Positions 42,151 through 55,428 are shown, numbered from the stretch's first letter. The stretch: 64,000 bases of DNA from Eurosta solidaginis (GCF_040869045.1 NC_090321.1:138251689-138315688), one strand, 5' to 3'. Translations and numbers: made by a program. Notes: generated by a model not told the origin, from the letters alone.

Positions 42151-42582
42151 CTTATAAAATAAAGTCGCTAAATGCCATGTATGCACATAACTTCACACAG
42201 AATGATCCGATTTTAAAACGGTTTTTTGCATTTGAATGCTTAGCTACGTCAGATGGTATAGTTAATATAATTTGAAGGTATATATTATAGGGGCGTGGCA
42301 AATTGCCAAAAGTAGTAAAAAATCATAAAGTTTTTGTTTACACAGCTATAACTCATAAAAGGATGGATGGATTTAAAAAATTCTACTTTTCAGTAAAACT
42401 TTGAAATATTTACCTTCGATCTGCATCAAAAAACTACTTCATTCCTTTCTTATATCAGCCAAATTGTTTAAACAAAAGAAACATTTTTATCAAAAAATGC
42501 GTATGTGTGTTTGTTCGCTGTGAACTGTCCGCGCTAATTGCTTTTGAGTGAGGCTTGATGCGACACATACATATGTACGTAC
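42151..42582. other. Unassigned AT-rich stretch, possibly part of a minisatellite element
   Basis: No gene. AAAATAAAGTCGCTAAATGCC near 42155 resembles ACAAAGTCGCTTTTTC at 43363. It is probably a decayed non-autonomous repeat. Confidence 0.35.
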
Positions 42583-42590
42583 CTATATAG

Positions 42591-43281
42591 CAGAGCCGGC
42601 CACACAAATACTAAAACAATTGCATAAGTGTGTGTAAAAATTGAGTAACAACTCCCCACAGTGTGCTAAAAGAAAATGTGGACTGTGAAGTTCGAAATTA
42701 AAAAGGACTCTGGTTATTTGATTTCAAGCTAATCCTAACAATATTTATTTATATTCATATAACTAAGAACGTGGAGGTCGAGCTAGCCAGATAAAACTTT
42801 TTTATAAAAGAAGGTATGGTGTTTCTTCAATGCAAAATTTACTTAAAAAAATCACTTTTTCATTAAGAAAGAACTATAAAACAAAGTAAATGTAAAGATA
42901 GAAATATATATTTTCAAAACATAAAGTTATTCAATAAAAAAAAATGTATAAAAATTAATAAAACTAAGTAGAACGTATAAAAGGTTACTTATATTAAATT
43001 ATCAATATAATTATTAATTATTAATATTTAATTTGTCAATATTAATACGTATGTTTAAAGGAACTTAATAATACTAACTAAAACGTATTAAAAGTCACTT
43101 TAACATTGCAGCATATTGTTTTTATTATGTGCCCAAAAAGTAGCATGGACTTTTCCTTTTGCATTCACTGTTGATTTTAGTGAGTGACAAGCGAAAGCAA
43201 ACGATCGTGATCGCACATCGTTAGTGTCTGTGAGAAAATACGAACTCAAATTGCACAATGTGCAACTTTTGGCCGGCTCTG
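42591..43281. mobile_element. hAT-type MITE, 691 bp
   Basis: Tips CAGAGCCGGCCA and its complement face inward, flanked by the perfect 8-bp duplication CTATATAG (42583-42590 and 43282-43289). The interior is AT-rich and non-coding. The tip and 8-bp duplication are hAT features; the mobilising transposase is not in the window. Confidence 0.85.
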
Positions 43282-43559
43282 CTATATAGCAATCGCTGCG
43301 TTATTTAACTTCGGGCGTAGGTTTATAGGTATGTATGGATGTACATCACTACATAGTATAAAACAAAGTCGCTTTTTCTGTCCCTATGTCCGTTTGAATG
43401 CTTAAACCTTTAAAAATACGCAACGGATTTTGATGCGCTTTTTTAATAGATAAAGAGTGATTGAAGAGGAAGTAACGGATGAACATGTTTGGCTGAAAAT
43501 TGGTGGAGGGGTAGCTTAGAACCAGGAGACAGGCATAGGCTAATTTTATCCCGTTCTGT

Positions 43560-44010
43560 ATACGGTCTTGAGATCAAAACGTGGACCTGGGTAATCCTGG
43601 GATATGTTTGTACAATATGGGTATCTAATGTAAGCTGTTTATGAGTACTTTGATACGGGGTATTTTTCGTACCCGCGTGTAACTAGGGTCTCGATATATA
43701 AGCGAAAACGTGGACGCGGGTACCCCTAGAATGTGTTTATAGAATATGGATAACGAATGAAAGCTGTTGATGAGTGCTTTAGTACAGGGTAGTTTTCATA
43801 CCTATTGGTGACTAGGGTCTCGAGATTGAGGCCAAAACGTGGACCCGGGTACCCCTAGAAAGTATTTATACAACATGGATAACAAATGAAAGCTGTTGAT
43901 GAGTGCTTTATTACAGGGTTGTTTTCATACCTATTTGTGAAGGGTCTCGAGATATAGGCCAAAACGTGCATCAGGGTAACACTAGGATGTGTTTTTACAT
44001 TATGGGTATC
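43560..44010. repeat. ~120-bp minisatellite related to the 30-kb array
   Basis: About 3.5 units with TATGGGTATCTAATGTAAGC / TATGGATAACGAATGAAAGC, TCTCGAKATATAGGC and CCCCTAGAATGTG. These align with the reverse complement of the 130-bp units at 29880-31080. No element ends found here. Confidence 0.7.
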
Positions 44011-44213
44011 AAATAGATGGATAGAGCATCGATCAGAACGGACGTGTTATGTGTTGCTCTGTGCTTTTGCTAAAATTTAGTGGTAAATGCAAAGATATAT
44101 CTCATAAATTGCTGTTAAACATAAACTAAAAAGTCAATTATTGAAATTGGATATTTAAACGTATAAGTTATTGAGACAGTGACTCTTAAAATAAAAAAAA
44201 AAAAAATAAGTAA

Positions 44214-45442
44214 AATGTTAATGATGCCTCAGCTAGAGTGTAAAGATTGCACAGCAAAAACACTGCAAGTGGGAGATATGCTAACATGCATTGGGGGCTG
44301 TGATAATGTTTTTTGTGTGAAGTGTAGCAATTTAAAAAGAGCAGAACTAAATTTCTAAATGAAAATTTAAATATTAAATGGTATTGTAACCAGTGTAGCT
44401 TATCAAACATAAATACAAAATTTATTGAAATAAAATATTCTAGTGAAAAAAAGAATCAAAAAACTTAAAAAGATCAGATGTTAAAGAAATAGTGGAGGAT
44501 GCAATAACGAATAAAATGCAAAAAATGAAAAATGACTTTACAGTTGAAATAAATGCAGTAAAAGAACAAATATTTAGTGAAAGATGCCAAATATTGAAAC
44601 AGGAGCTCATAACTGAGATACATAAGAGTCTGAACAGCAGCTGCGATAAATTAAGTGAAATGCGTGCTGAAAAGAAACAAATAAATGCAAAATCATCATA
44701 TGCAGAAATCGCAAAAAGAAACGCAAACAAAGTAGTTATTAAACCTATAAACAACAAAAATACAAAAGGAACTAAGAAAGCACTAAAAAAAGTAATCGAA
44801 CCAACCGAACGACTGTTACTAACATAAATAAAGGTGCGATAATAGTTGAGTGCAAAAACAGTGAAGCAGTAGAAGAAGTACAAAACAAAGTAAACAAAGA
44901 AATAGGTCAAGAATATGCTACGGAAAAATTGAGAGAAACGAAAAAGCGGAGAGCGTTAAAAATAGTGGGGCTCTCAACAAAATTAAATGATGAGAGTTAT
45001 TGAGTGTGTAAAAAAACAGAACGTTATTGAAGATTATAAAGAGTTAAAAATTATTAAGGTTTATGAAGGTCGCAATAAAAGAGAAGAAAGCTATAATATT
45101 ATTATAGAAACAGATTGTGAAACGTATGAGAATCTAATTGAGAAGAAGAGAATAAAATTTGAATGGGACAGTTGTAGAGTTTTTGAACATATACATGTAC
45201 CTAGATGTTTTAAATGGCTAGGTATCCAACATAAAGCTAGTGATTGTGCATTTAAACAAGCATGTAGCAAATGTGGTGAACAGCATGATGTTAAAGAGTG
45301 TAACTCAAACATCATAAGATGTGTTAACTGCTTTGACTTGGTGAGAAGAAAAGTTATAGATGTTGAAGTCGATCACTGTGCCTATAGTACTAAGTGCCCT
45401 GCATATATACGCTATCTGCAGAGGAAAAAAGCGAAGAAATAG
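44214..45442 (+). pseudogene. CR1/Jockey-type LINE ORF1 (gag-like), broken
   Basis: Starts with a PHD-like cluster near 44230-44350 (CKDC, CIGGCDNVFCVKCSNL). A Lys/Glu-rich helical, coiled-coil-like part follows in 44492-44827. 44987-45442 (151 aa) holds zinc knuckles: CFKWLGIQHKASDC, CSKCGEQHDVKEC and a third Cys/His group (CVNCFD...HCAYSTKC). Such ORF1 proteins bind LINE RNA. Frameshifts near 44360, 44460 and 44830-44990 break it. The endonuclease follows 3'. Confidence 0.75.
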
Positions 45443-45449
45443 CAACAAA

Positions 45450-46916
45450 ATAAAAGCTTTGAATTTAAATGTATCTATTTAAATATATGTAGTATTATTT
45501 CTAACAAAAATGAGCTAGAAAATCTTATTGTGGAGCATAAACCTGCGTTACTATTGTGCTCGGAAACATGTGCCACGGGTGATATTAGAGAAGCAGAGTT
45601 ACATATTAATGCCTATACGGTAATTAGATGTGACTCACATAGCAGACACACAGGATGTGTCTTAATATATGCTCACAACTATGAAATACAACGTTATATA
45701 TAATAAAAGCATTAATAATAACATTTGGTGCATCATAATAAAACTAAAAGCGTGGGATAAAAAATGGCAAATAGGGTTTTTGTATCACTCACCTAATACG
45801 AGTGATGCTGACTTAGATTATCTAAATGAAATATTGTTGGAAGAAGTTGAGTTAAGTGTGAATTGCTTCGTGGTTGGAGACTATAACATTAACGTTAATA
45901 ATGCCAACAACACATATAGCAAGAAATTAACAGATATGTTTAATGATTTGGCAATGAGCCAAAAAATACTCTTCAACACACGTATCACAGATACAACTGA
46001 AACAAAAATCGACCTTCTATACTCAAATCGAATGATGTTATTTGTCAAAACATGGACAAGTATAAAATATCAGATCATGAAACGATAGAAATAAAAATTA
46101 ATACATCAGCACCATATACAATGAGAACAACAAAAACAATTACCTCATGGGAGCTTTATAATAAAGAAAATCTACTTAACTTGTTGCGATATGCAGTTTT
46201 GTGATAAATGATTCAACCAGTAAAGAATCCCAATTAGACATAGTAAACAATGCAATTCTACAATGCATGACAGGATTAACATTTGAAAAAGTAGTGAAAG
46301 TAAGACTTATGAATAAGTGGTATGATCATGAACTTACACAATTAAATAAAATTAAATATAATCTTTTAAATGAGTCTAGGAAAACAGGAAATTGGGACAA
46401 TTATAAAGAAATTAACAAAAGATACAAAAAACTTATAAAAAGAAAAAGGCGAAATATATGGAAAACAAAATCTTAATTAGTAAAAATAATAGCAAAGAAA
46501 TGTGGAAAAATCTAAAGCAAACCATAAACCTGAAAAAAGATCATCAAAAAATAAACAAAATTCAAATATTAGATAAGCAAATCGAAGAAAAGATCGAAAT
46601 TGGGAATGAGCTCAATAACTTTTTCGTAAACAGTGTTTTAGAAATAAACCAAAGTATCGAACATTTTGATTTAAATTTAACCGTATCTGAGAGCAGCTCG
46701 ACGTTCAAATTTAATAAAGTTGTAGCAGATGACATTGTCAAAATAGTTCGGCTATTCAAGAACAAAATTGGTGGCAAAAATCTTTTATCAGAAGGAGTTT
46801 TAAAAGATTCAATAGAGTATACAGCTTATTTTTATGCAAAAATTATAAATGAAAGCATAGAAACGGGCATTGTACCACAAAGATGGAAAACGTCGACCAT
46901 TATACCAGTAAAAACA
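45450..46916 (+). pseudogene. CR1/Jockey-type LINE ORF2: endonuclease and RT N-terminus
   Basis: 45669-46088 is the end of an AP-type endonuclease (GFLYHSPNTSDADLDYL, VVGDYNINV, RITDTTETKIDLLYSN). 46201-46476 is the linker. 46458-46916 leads into RT (VPQRWKTSTIIPVKTS) and stops where a repeat element is inserted. It resumes at 51187. Several stops and frameshifts; the copy is dead. Confidence 0.8.
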
Positions 46917-47279
46917 AGTAAGGACGGGACTCTCTTCGGCTATGCCGAAGACTTCATACCTTTCATGAATGGGGCTGAACAATAATCTTATCCCGTTCGT
47001 AATCTCCGAATAATCGGATGTATAAGATAAGAAATATCTAGTGAACAGATCTACATACCTAAATGATTTTTAAGATAAATATAAAATAAAAAATAGGTAG
47101 GTACTTTGTGTGAGGATGCAACGTTTCAGGTTTTTTGTGGTCTGCGTGTAAAAACTATGACTACGAATCACGTATTTCAACAATATATGACGTAAACGTA
47201 ACTATCTGATGAAATGTTATGTTTTGAAGCTTCTAGCCGTAAAAAATGGGCAAAAAATACAGTTTATATGGGGTATATA

Positions 47280-49480
47280 ATATATGTACCACCGATCTCT
47301 ATGATTTTTTCAGCAACAATATATGCTATATACGTAAGCATTTGGTGAAATTTGAAGCTTCTAGCTGTTAAAACGGGGCAGAAATTGCGCAAAGTTTCTT
47401 ATCTGAACAATCGGTTGTATGAGATATATACTATATTTACCACCGATCTCAATGATTTTTTCAGACAACAATATATACTATACACGTAAGCATTTGGTGA
47501 AATTTGAAGCTTCTAGCTGTTAAAATGGGGAAGAAATTGCGCAAAGTTTCTTATCTGAACAATCGGTTGTATGAGATATATACTATATACACCACCAGTC
47601 TCTATGATTTTTTCAGACAACAATATATGCTATACACGTAAACATTTGGTGAAATTTGAAGCTTATAGCTGTTAAAATGGGGTAGAAATTGCGAAAAGTT
47701 TCTTATCTGAACAATCGGTTGTATGAGATATATACTATATACACCACCAGTCTCTATGATTTTTTCAGACAACAATATATGCTATACACGTAAACATTTG
47801 GTGAAATTTGAAGCTTCTAGCTGTTAAAATGGGGCAGAAATTGCGCAAAGTTTCTTATCTGAACAATCAGTTATTTGAAATATATACTATATATACCACC
47901 GATCTCAATGATTTTTTCAGACAACAATATATGCTATACACGTAAGCATTTGGTGAAATTTGAAGCTTCTAGCTGTTAAAATGAGGAAGAAATTGCGCAA
48001 AGTTTCTTATCTGAACAATCGGTTGTATGAGATATATACTATATACACCACCAGTCTCTATGATTTTTTCAGACAACAATATATGCTATACACGTAAACA
48101 TTTGGTGAAATTTGAACATATCTAAACGATTTTTAAGATAAATATAAAATAAAAAATAGGTAGGTTCTTTGTGTGAGGATGCAAAGCTTCACGTTTTTTG
48201 TGGTCTGCATGTAAAAACTATGACTACGAATCACGTATTTCAAAAATATATGACGTAAACGTAACTATTTGATGAAATCTGATGAATTTTGAAGCTTCTA
48301 GCCGTAAAAAAGGGGCAAAAATGAAAGTTTATATGAAGTATATAATATATATACCACCGATCTCTATGATTTTTTCAGACAACAATATATGCTATATACG
48401 TAAGCATTTTGTGAAATTTGAAGCTTATAGCTGTTAAAACGGGGCAGAAATTGCGCAAAGTTTCTTATCTGAACAATCGGTTGTATGAGATATATAATAT
48501 GTATACCACCGATCTCAATGATTTTTTCAGACATCAATATATGCTATACACGTAAGCATTTGGTGAAATTTGAAGCTTATAGCTGTTAAAATGGGGTAGA
48601 AATTGCGAAAAGTTTCTTATCTGAACAATCGGTTGTATGAGATATATACTATATATACAACCGATCTCTATGATTTTTTCAGACAACAATATATGCTATA
48701 TACGTAAGCAATCGGTGAAATTTGAAGCTTATAGCTGTTAAAATGGGGTAGAAATTGCGAAAAGTTTCTTATCTGAACAATCGGTTGTATGAGATATATA
48801 CTATATATACAACCGATCTCTATGATTTTTTCAGACAACAATATATGCTATATACGTAAGCAATCGGTGAAATTTGAAGCTTATAGCTGTTAAAATGGGG
48901 TAGAAATTGCGAAAAGTTTCTTATCTGAACAATCGGTTGTATGAGATATATACTATATATACAACCGATCTCTATGATTTTTTCAGACAACAATATATGC
49001 TATATACGTAAGCAATCGGTGAAATTTGAAGCTTATAGCTGTTAAAATGGGGTAGAAATTGCGAAAAGTTTCTTATCTGAACAATCGGTTGTATGAGATA
49101 TATACTATATATACAACCGATCTCTATGATTTTTTCAGACAACAATATATGTTATATACGTAAGCAATCGGTGAAATTTGAAGCTTATAGCTGTTAAAAT
49201 GGGGTAGAAATTGCGAAAAGTTTCTTATCTGAACAATCGGTTGTATGAGATATATACTATATATATAACCGATCTCTATGATTTTTTCAGACAACAATAT
49301 ATGCTATATACGTAAGTATTCGGTGAAATTTGAAGCTTCTAGCTGTTAAAATGGGGCTAAAATTTGCGAAAATATATATATATACTATATATATATACTA
49401 TATATACCACCGATCTTTATGATTTTTTCAGACAACAATATATGCTATATACGTAAGCATTCGTTGAAATTTGAAGCCTC
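47280..49480. repeat. 152-bp minisatellite array, blocks 1-2
   Basis: The landmark ATGATTTTTTCAG occurs at 47301, 47452, 47604, 47756, 47908 and 48060, then again from 48368. Units carry ATATATGCTATATACGTAAGC and GAAGCTTCTAGCTGTTAAAA (each given in part). The period is 151-152 bp. A header sequence (GGTAGGTACTTTGTGTGAGG) precedes blocks at 47095, 48158 and 49993. Confidence 0.85.
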
Positions 49481-49989
49481 TAGCTCTTAAAATAGGGCAG
49501 TAATTACGAAAAGTTCCTTATCTGAACAATCGGTTGTGGGGGATATATACTATATATACGACCGATCTCATCAATTTTTTCAGGCAACAATATGTGCAAT
49601 ATACGAAAGTATATGGTGAAGTTTGAAGCTTCAATCTGTTAAATTGGGTAAGATATTACAAAAATCCTCTTTTTCTGAAAAATCGGTTGTATGGAGGATA
49701 TATGCTATAGTGGTCCGATCCGGTCGGTTCCGACAAATGTTTAATCGGACACCCAAATACACCCGCTCACCAAATTTTATCAAGATATCTCAAAAATTGA
49801 GGGACTAGTTTGCATACAAACAGACAGACGGACAGACGGACAGACGGACATGGCTAAATCAACTCAGCTCTTCAACCTGATTATTTCGGTATACTTAATG
49901 GTGGGTCTATCTATTTTCCTTTAACGACTTACAACTTTCGGTTTCGTGACGAAATTAATATACCATTTCATTTTCATGAAAGGTATAAA

Positions 49990-50830
49990 AATAGGTAGGT
50001 ACTTTGTGTGAGGATGCAAAGCTTCACGTTTTTTGTGGTCTGCATGTAAAAGCTATGACTACGAATCACGTATTTCAAAAATATATGAAGTAAACGTAAC
50101 TATTTGATGAAATTTGATGAATTTTGAAGCTTCTATCCGTAAAAAAGGGGCAAAAATAACAGTTTATATGAAGTATATAATATATATACCACCGATCTCT
50201 ATGATTTTTTCAGACAACAATATATGCTATATACGTAAGCATTTGGTCAAATTCGAAGCTTCTAGCTGTTAAAACGGGGCAGAAATTGCGCAAAGTTTCT
50301 TATCTGAACAATCGGTTGTATGAGATATATACTATTATACCACCGATCTCAATGATTTTTTCAGACATCAGTATATGCTATACACGTAAGCATTTGGTGA
50401 AAGTTGAAGCTTCTAGCTGTTAAAATGGGGCCGAAATCGCAAAAAAAAAATATATATATACTATATATACCATCATATATATATTATATATATCACTGAT
50501 CTCTATGATTTTTTAACACAACAATATATGCCATATACGTAAGCGTTCGGTGAAATTTGAAGCTTCTAGCTGTTAAAATGGGGCTAAAATTGCGAAAATA
50601 TATATATATACTATATATACCACCATATATATACTATACATACCACCGATCTGTATGTTTTCAGACAACAATGTATGCTGTATACGTAAGCATTCGTTGA
50701 AATTTGAAGCCTCTAGCTCTTAAAATAGGGCAGTAATTACGAAAAGTTTCTTATCTGAACAATCGGTTGTGGGGGATATGTCCTATATATACGACCGATA
50801 TCATCAATTTTTTCAGGCAACAATATGTGC
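49990..50830. repeat. 152-bp minisatellite array, block 3
   Basis: The third header plus more diverged units, with AT-dinucleotide expansions near 50450-50490 and 50600-50640. Confidence 0.75.
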
Positions 50831-51186
50831 AATATACGAAAGTATATGGTGAAGTTTGAAGCTTCAATCTGTTAAATTGAGTAAGATATTACAAAAATCT
50901 ATTTTTCTGAAAAATCGGTTGTATGGAGGATATATGCTATAGTGGTCCGATCCGGCCGTTTCCGACAAATGTCTAATCGGACACCCAAATACACCTGCTC
51001 ACCAAATTTTATCAAGATATCTCAAAAATTGGGGGACTAGTTTGCATACAAACAGACAGACGGACAGACGGACATGGCTAAATCAACTCTTAATGGTGGG
51101 TCTTTCTATTTTCCTTTAAGGAGTTACAATTTTGGGTTTCGTGACGAAATTAATATACCATTTCATTTTCATGAAAGGTATAAAAA

Positions 51187-51990
51187 TACGTATAAACCTG
51201 AGGAAATGCGACCTATAAATACACTACCATGTGATAAAAAAATTATGGAAACAGTTATAAAAAATAATTTAGAAAATTACTTGGAAGACAATAAATTAAT
51301 AATAAGTGAACAATCGGGATTTAGAAACGGCACTGAATATAGTGATCTCTAACTGGAAGGAAGATCTAAATAACAAAAAAGACACTGTTTGCGTTTTCCT
51401 GGATCTGAAAAGGGCATTCGAAACAGTGGACCGAGACATTTTGCTCCAGAAAATGAAAGTCATGGGAATTCAGGGTAAAGAATTAAAGTGGTTCCAAAAT
51501 TACTTGACTGGCAGAAAACAAAAAGCCATAATCGGTGATGAAGTATCGAACGAAATTTCGGTCCCATTAGGGTTACCGCAAGGTTCTGTATTGGCTCCTT
51601 TATTATTTTTGATTTATATTAATGATATTGTTAAAGCTGTAAAGTACTGTAACATAAAACTGTATGCGGATGATGCTCTGCTTAGAATAAGTGAAAGTAA
51701 TTTAACAACTGCATTGACAAAAATGCAGTGTGACTTAGATAGTTTATATAAATGGCTATGTGGTAACAGACTTAAACTTAACGTGAGTAAAACAAAATAT
51801 ATGGTTATTAGCCGAAAAATCGAAAGCGAAGTTGCGAGTATTCAGCTCAGGGTGAAAGATGAAATGTTAGAGCAAATAAAATCAATAAAATATCTTGGGA
51901 TTGTAATTGACAACAAACTCAAATTTGATGAACATATTCGATACACTGTAGGAAAGATAGCTAAAAAAAAAAAAACAAAAAATTCAAAAA
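51187..51990 (+). pseudogene. CR1/Jockey-type LINE RT, C-terminal part
   Basis: Continues the LINE from 46916. 51187-51350 has EEMRPINTLPCDKKIMETV and IISEQSGFRN. After one frameshift, 51345-51985 has FLDLKRAFETVDRDILL, GLPQGSVLAPLLFLIYIND, the catalytic YADD, WLCGNRLKLNVSKTKYMV and LGIVIDNKLKFDEHI. It is cut at an A-rich junction with hAT copy 2 near 51990; the open frame runs on into antisense hAT sequence as a chance chimera. Confidence 0.85.
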
Positions 51991-54722
51991 AAGCGTGGCA
52001 AGTCCTGAAACTCGCTCTTGAGATGAACACGATCTATGAAAGTTTTTGATTCTTGAAAAGACGCTGAAAGAACGTTCTGCACTAGCTACAGTGACAGGTA
52101 TAGTGCAAAAGATATGTAAATCAACACAAATGTTGGGGAAATTGTATACAGATTTGAAAAATTTGAACATAGGTGGCATTTAGCAATTCCAATGGTGACA
52201 TACATTTATCAAAATTTGCTTCGTAAATGTGTTTCAAGTGAATTATTTCGCATTCTTAGCTTTGAGAAACGTCCGACTTGTATTTTTCGACAAATTTTGC
52301 TGCACTCGCCCGAACCGTAGTTTCATCCATGTCTTCAAGTTGCCACAAAAAGGAAAACGTCTCGTTCAAATTTTTCATAGCTGCAAATCATTCAGTAATG
52401 CCAGTGGTTACCGAATCGACGACCACCAAAAATCAGACTCTGGATCATTCGTAATCATCTCGTTTTGGGTTTCTCTTTCGAATGTCTGGAAACTTTGGCG
52501 AGATGTTCAATTCAATAGCAACTGTTTTGCATTCGTTTAAAATTGTTTCCCATTGGTTCCGGATCAACTACAAATCAGCTAATAAGGCACCTAGATGGGT
52601 GCCCCCCATAAATTCAGAAAACAAAAATTCAGAAACGCATTTTTTCAGAAAGAGAAAATTCAGAGGTCAAAACTCAGAAGTCAAATTGCAGAAGTGAAAT
52701 TTCAGAAGTGAAAATTTAAAAGTCAAATTTCACAAGGCAAAATTCAGAAAGTAATCAGACGACAGAAAAAAACATTAATTTTTTCTCAAAATTCAGAAAC
52801 GTTCATTTATTTGTAAGGAATTATGTATAAAGAAAAAGTAGTAAAATCTAAAATTTTATTAAAATTTTAGATTGTGTGCAACAACAAGTAAGTAATTAAT
52901 TAAATCTTTTTGCGTTTATCTTTTTCAAATGAATTTACAATATTAAAAAAACGAAGTCTTTATATTTTATCTTGCGTTTCCGATATGGCTCGCCTCCAGC
53001 TAAAAATTGCTGCAGTTTTGTTTCTGTTATTGCATGTTCGTTTTTTATTTTATTTATGAAATTTATGAAATTAAATATATTAGCGTATGTCCCAAACGCA
53101 CCTCGAATGGCATTGTGCCACCTTTCGATAGAATTATTTGTACGGATTTTACCCAATTCGGTATATTATACATATTCCATAATTCGATTGGATATAACGC
53201 CTTCTTCCGACGTTGCTGTGTTCCAGGCTGAAAAAAATTTCAGAAGTTAAAATTCAGAAAGTAATCAGACAGCAAAAAACATTAAATTTTGCGCAAAATT
53301 GGTCACACCAAGGGAGTTTAAATCGTTTTCCACCTGGTCCTTCCAACGGAGTGGGGGCCGCCCTCTACCTCTGCTTCCATAGGCGGGTTCCGATAGAAAC
53401 ACTTTCTTGGCCGAAGCATCATCTTTCATTCGCATAACATGGCCTAGCCATGTAATGCAAATTAAATCAGCGATTTCCTGCGCAGTTTTTTTGGCTACAA
53501 TCCACGAAAGCCGAAAACCGTTCTAGAATTGTAAAATTTGTTGCTTTCGAATTGGAATGGAGGTAGCGCAAAATAAATAGTCTGTTCAACGTGATTAGCA
53601 TCAGGCGTATCATCAAAGATAATACTTGGCTTTATTGCGTTGATCTAATATAGTTTCCTTCACGTGTTTTGCACAAATTTCTATAAACTCGTTCTGAATG
53701 TCTGGGGAAAGATAGTGAACTTGTAAAAGTTTGTGCTGCTGTTGTGAAATCCTAACTTTCCCCAAATCATCTCTAAGTATCGGATCATAATGGCTTATGA
53801 GTTCTAAGATGCTCAAAAACTTTCCATTGTTTCGTTCACCAAGATATGTATATACTTTCGCCTCTGAAAGCTAGGAATCTTTCACCCAAAAATAAAATAG
53901 TGTCCAAAATTCTATATAAAATTTCTTTCCAGTTTTGAGTTCGGTGATTACCTGTTCATTGATAAGTGTATCAATTGTACCCTCCTTTTGAATTAGACTT
54001 TGTAAAGATCGCCATTCAATATAACATTTAATGTGATCTTGAGTATTTTCGTGTGCTGGCAGTTTATCGTATAGCTTCTGCCTACCTGCATTTTCGAATA
54101 TCAGCCAGGACAACAAATTTTAGGTCGAATTAAAGTATTGGTGCTTAACAGAGGACATGGTAGACAATAAAAAGCATTGCTATTGGTATTCCACACCAAC
54201 AAGTTACGCTCCACTTTCTCTCCATTTGGCTAGATTCTGTTTAGAAACGTGGATCACGTGGAAAAATAACAGGACACTTGACGACCACGACGAATTATTT
54301 CGTTGACTTCTTCAGATCGCAAAAACTCATTATTCACGGTACCGATGTCGAAGTTGTTTAAATAATCTGGACTTTGATACAGAGTTGGTGGTATTGTCGG
54401 AAGACCTTTTGAAGATGAACCTTCATCAGTGTCACCACGAAACTTTACGATTTCGGATTCCTGTAAACCTAAATTTTTGACATTTTTGTTTGACGTTTTT
54501 ATTGTCTCCTCACTGCTCAAAGGCCCAGGCACAAAATCATTATCAATAATTGAATCGGATGCGGAACCTGAATGGTTTTGAGCCAGCTGCCAAATGAAAT
54601 ATATATTCTTATTTTCACACTTCACTATAATATTAAAACGAAATGCAGATATTCGTTGCTTTTGAAATTCGGCTTAAAAATTGCACATGGAACAACTAAA
54701 GACTCCTGAATTTAAAAAAATG
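51991..54722 (-). mobile_element. hAT transposon copy 2 (ZMYM1-like), left end missing
   Basis: Matches copy 1 from 27548 to 28574 and 31174 to about 32900, without the Helentron-like insertion. It keeps IPVTVASAERSFS, SCSSQERVSGLA, ISHYDPILRDDLGKVRIS, KLPAHENTQDHIKCY and the N-terminal frame 54254-54625. Frames are broken. It includes the same RTE-type fragment (53285-53450). The left tip is lost at the LINE junction, and the right tip is lost near 54722. Confidence 0.85.
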
Positions 54723-54984
54723 TCAGAAATTCCATTCTGATAAAAAATTTGTATGAATAGTTTCTAGATTATTTTGACAAAATGTGTTTACCTTATTAAA
54801 AACAACAACAGTTTCTAAATGCATCAGCATATATTCATGCTTACATCTACGAAATACCAAAAAGATGCATGTATACATCACACTCATCACACTATTTTCC
54901 AACTAATATTAGCTTAACATAACATGTAATTTACATCTGAAGGAACGTAGATTTTTTCCATTTAACTTTATTAATATTTTTGCT

Positions 54985-55428
54985 TTCATACTACGATGCT
55001 ATGGATATATCATCAAAGTATACTACAATTTTCTTTGAATCTATCAAGTCCTGCAAACACCGACGTATATAACGCTGGAAAACCGATGGTCTATTTTTCG
55101 ATCCGAAAGGTACCCTATTATATTCAAATTGGCCATCGGGTGTTACAAAGGAGGTATATTTTTTCGACTCCTCACTCACATTAATATGGAAAACCCCGTT
55201 CCGTAAGTCTAATGAAGAGTAAAATTTTTCCCCCCAAAATATTCTAAACAGTCTTCAATTAAAGGTATTGGGAAATTATGTTTTAAAGTAAATTTGTTTA
55301 ATGTCCGATAATCCACACATTTACGAAAATCTCCATTTTTCTTCTTAACCATCACAATCGGTGATGCATATGGTGAGTCACTTGGCCTGATGATGCCTTT
55401 TTTTTTAAAGATCGTTTATAATTTGGGA
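54985..55428 (-). pseudogene. Ty3/gypsy RT fragment
   Basis: 54991-55179 codes for FVTPDGQFEYNRVPFG, PSVFQRYI and the catalytic region VYFDDI. Upstream frames (55200-55428) have SPYASPIVMVKKKNGDFRKCV-type sequence in parts (SPIVMVKK, DFRKCVDYR). YFDD/VDYR patterns place it in Ty3/gypsy. It is cut on its 5' side by a LINE insertion. Confidence 0.75.

Larger units (their letters stand above)
46915..51186 (-). mobile_element. Helentron-like non-autonomous element with 152-bp minisatellite
   Basis: On the minus strand the 5' end is TATACCTTTCATGAA (51186). The other end shows the inverted partner TTCATGAAAGGTATG, then the hairpin CTTCGGCATAGCCGAAG (46933-46949) and the terminus CTTACTTG at 46915, next to a T run. 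This is the same layout and the same final CTTACTTG as the element at 28575-31173, and both share GAGCCATGTCCGTC-like sequence inside the 5' part (TAGCCATGTCCGTC here). A second internal 5' end at 49973-49990 shows a tandem partial duplication. It split the RT of a LINE. Confidence 0.75.

Noticed and set aside
44440..44910. Phe/Ser-rich 156-codon minus-strand ORF resembling a membrane protein
   Set aside because: It is the antisense of the Lys/Glu-rich LINE ORF1, which explains the apparent hydrophobicity.
51306..52049. 247-codon ORF as one intact protein
   Set aside because: The last ~25 codons read through an A-run into antisense hAT sequence; only the RT part is real.
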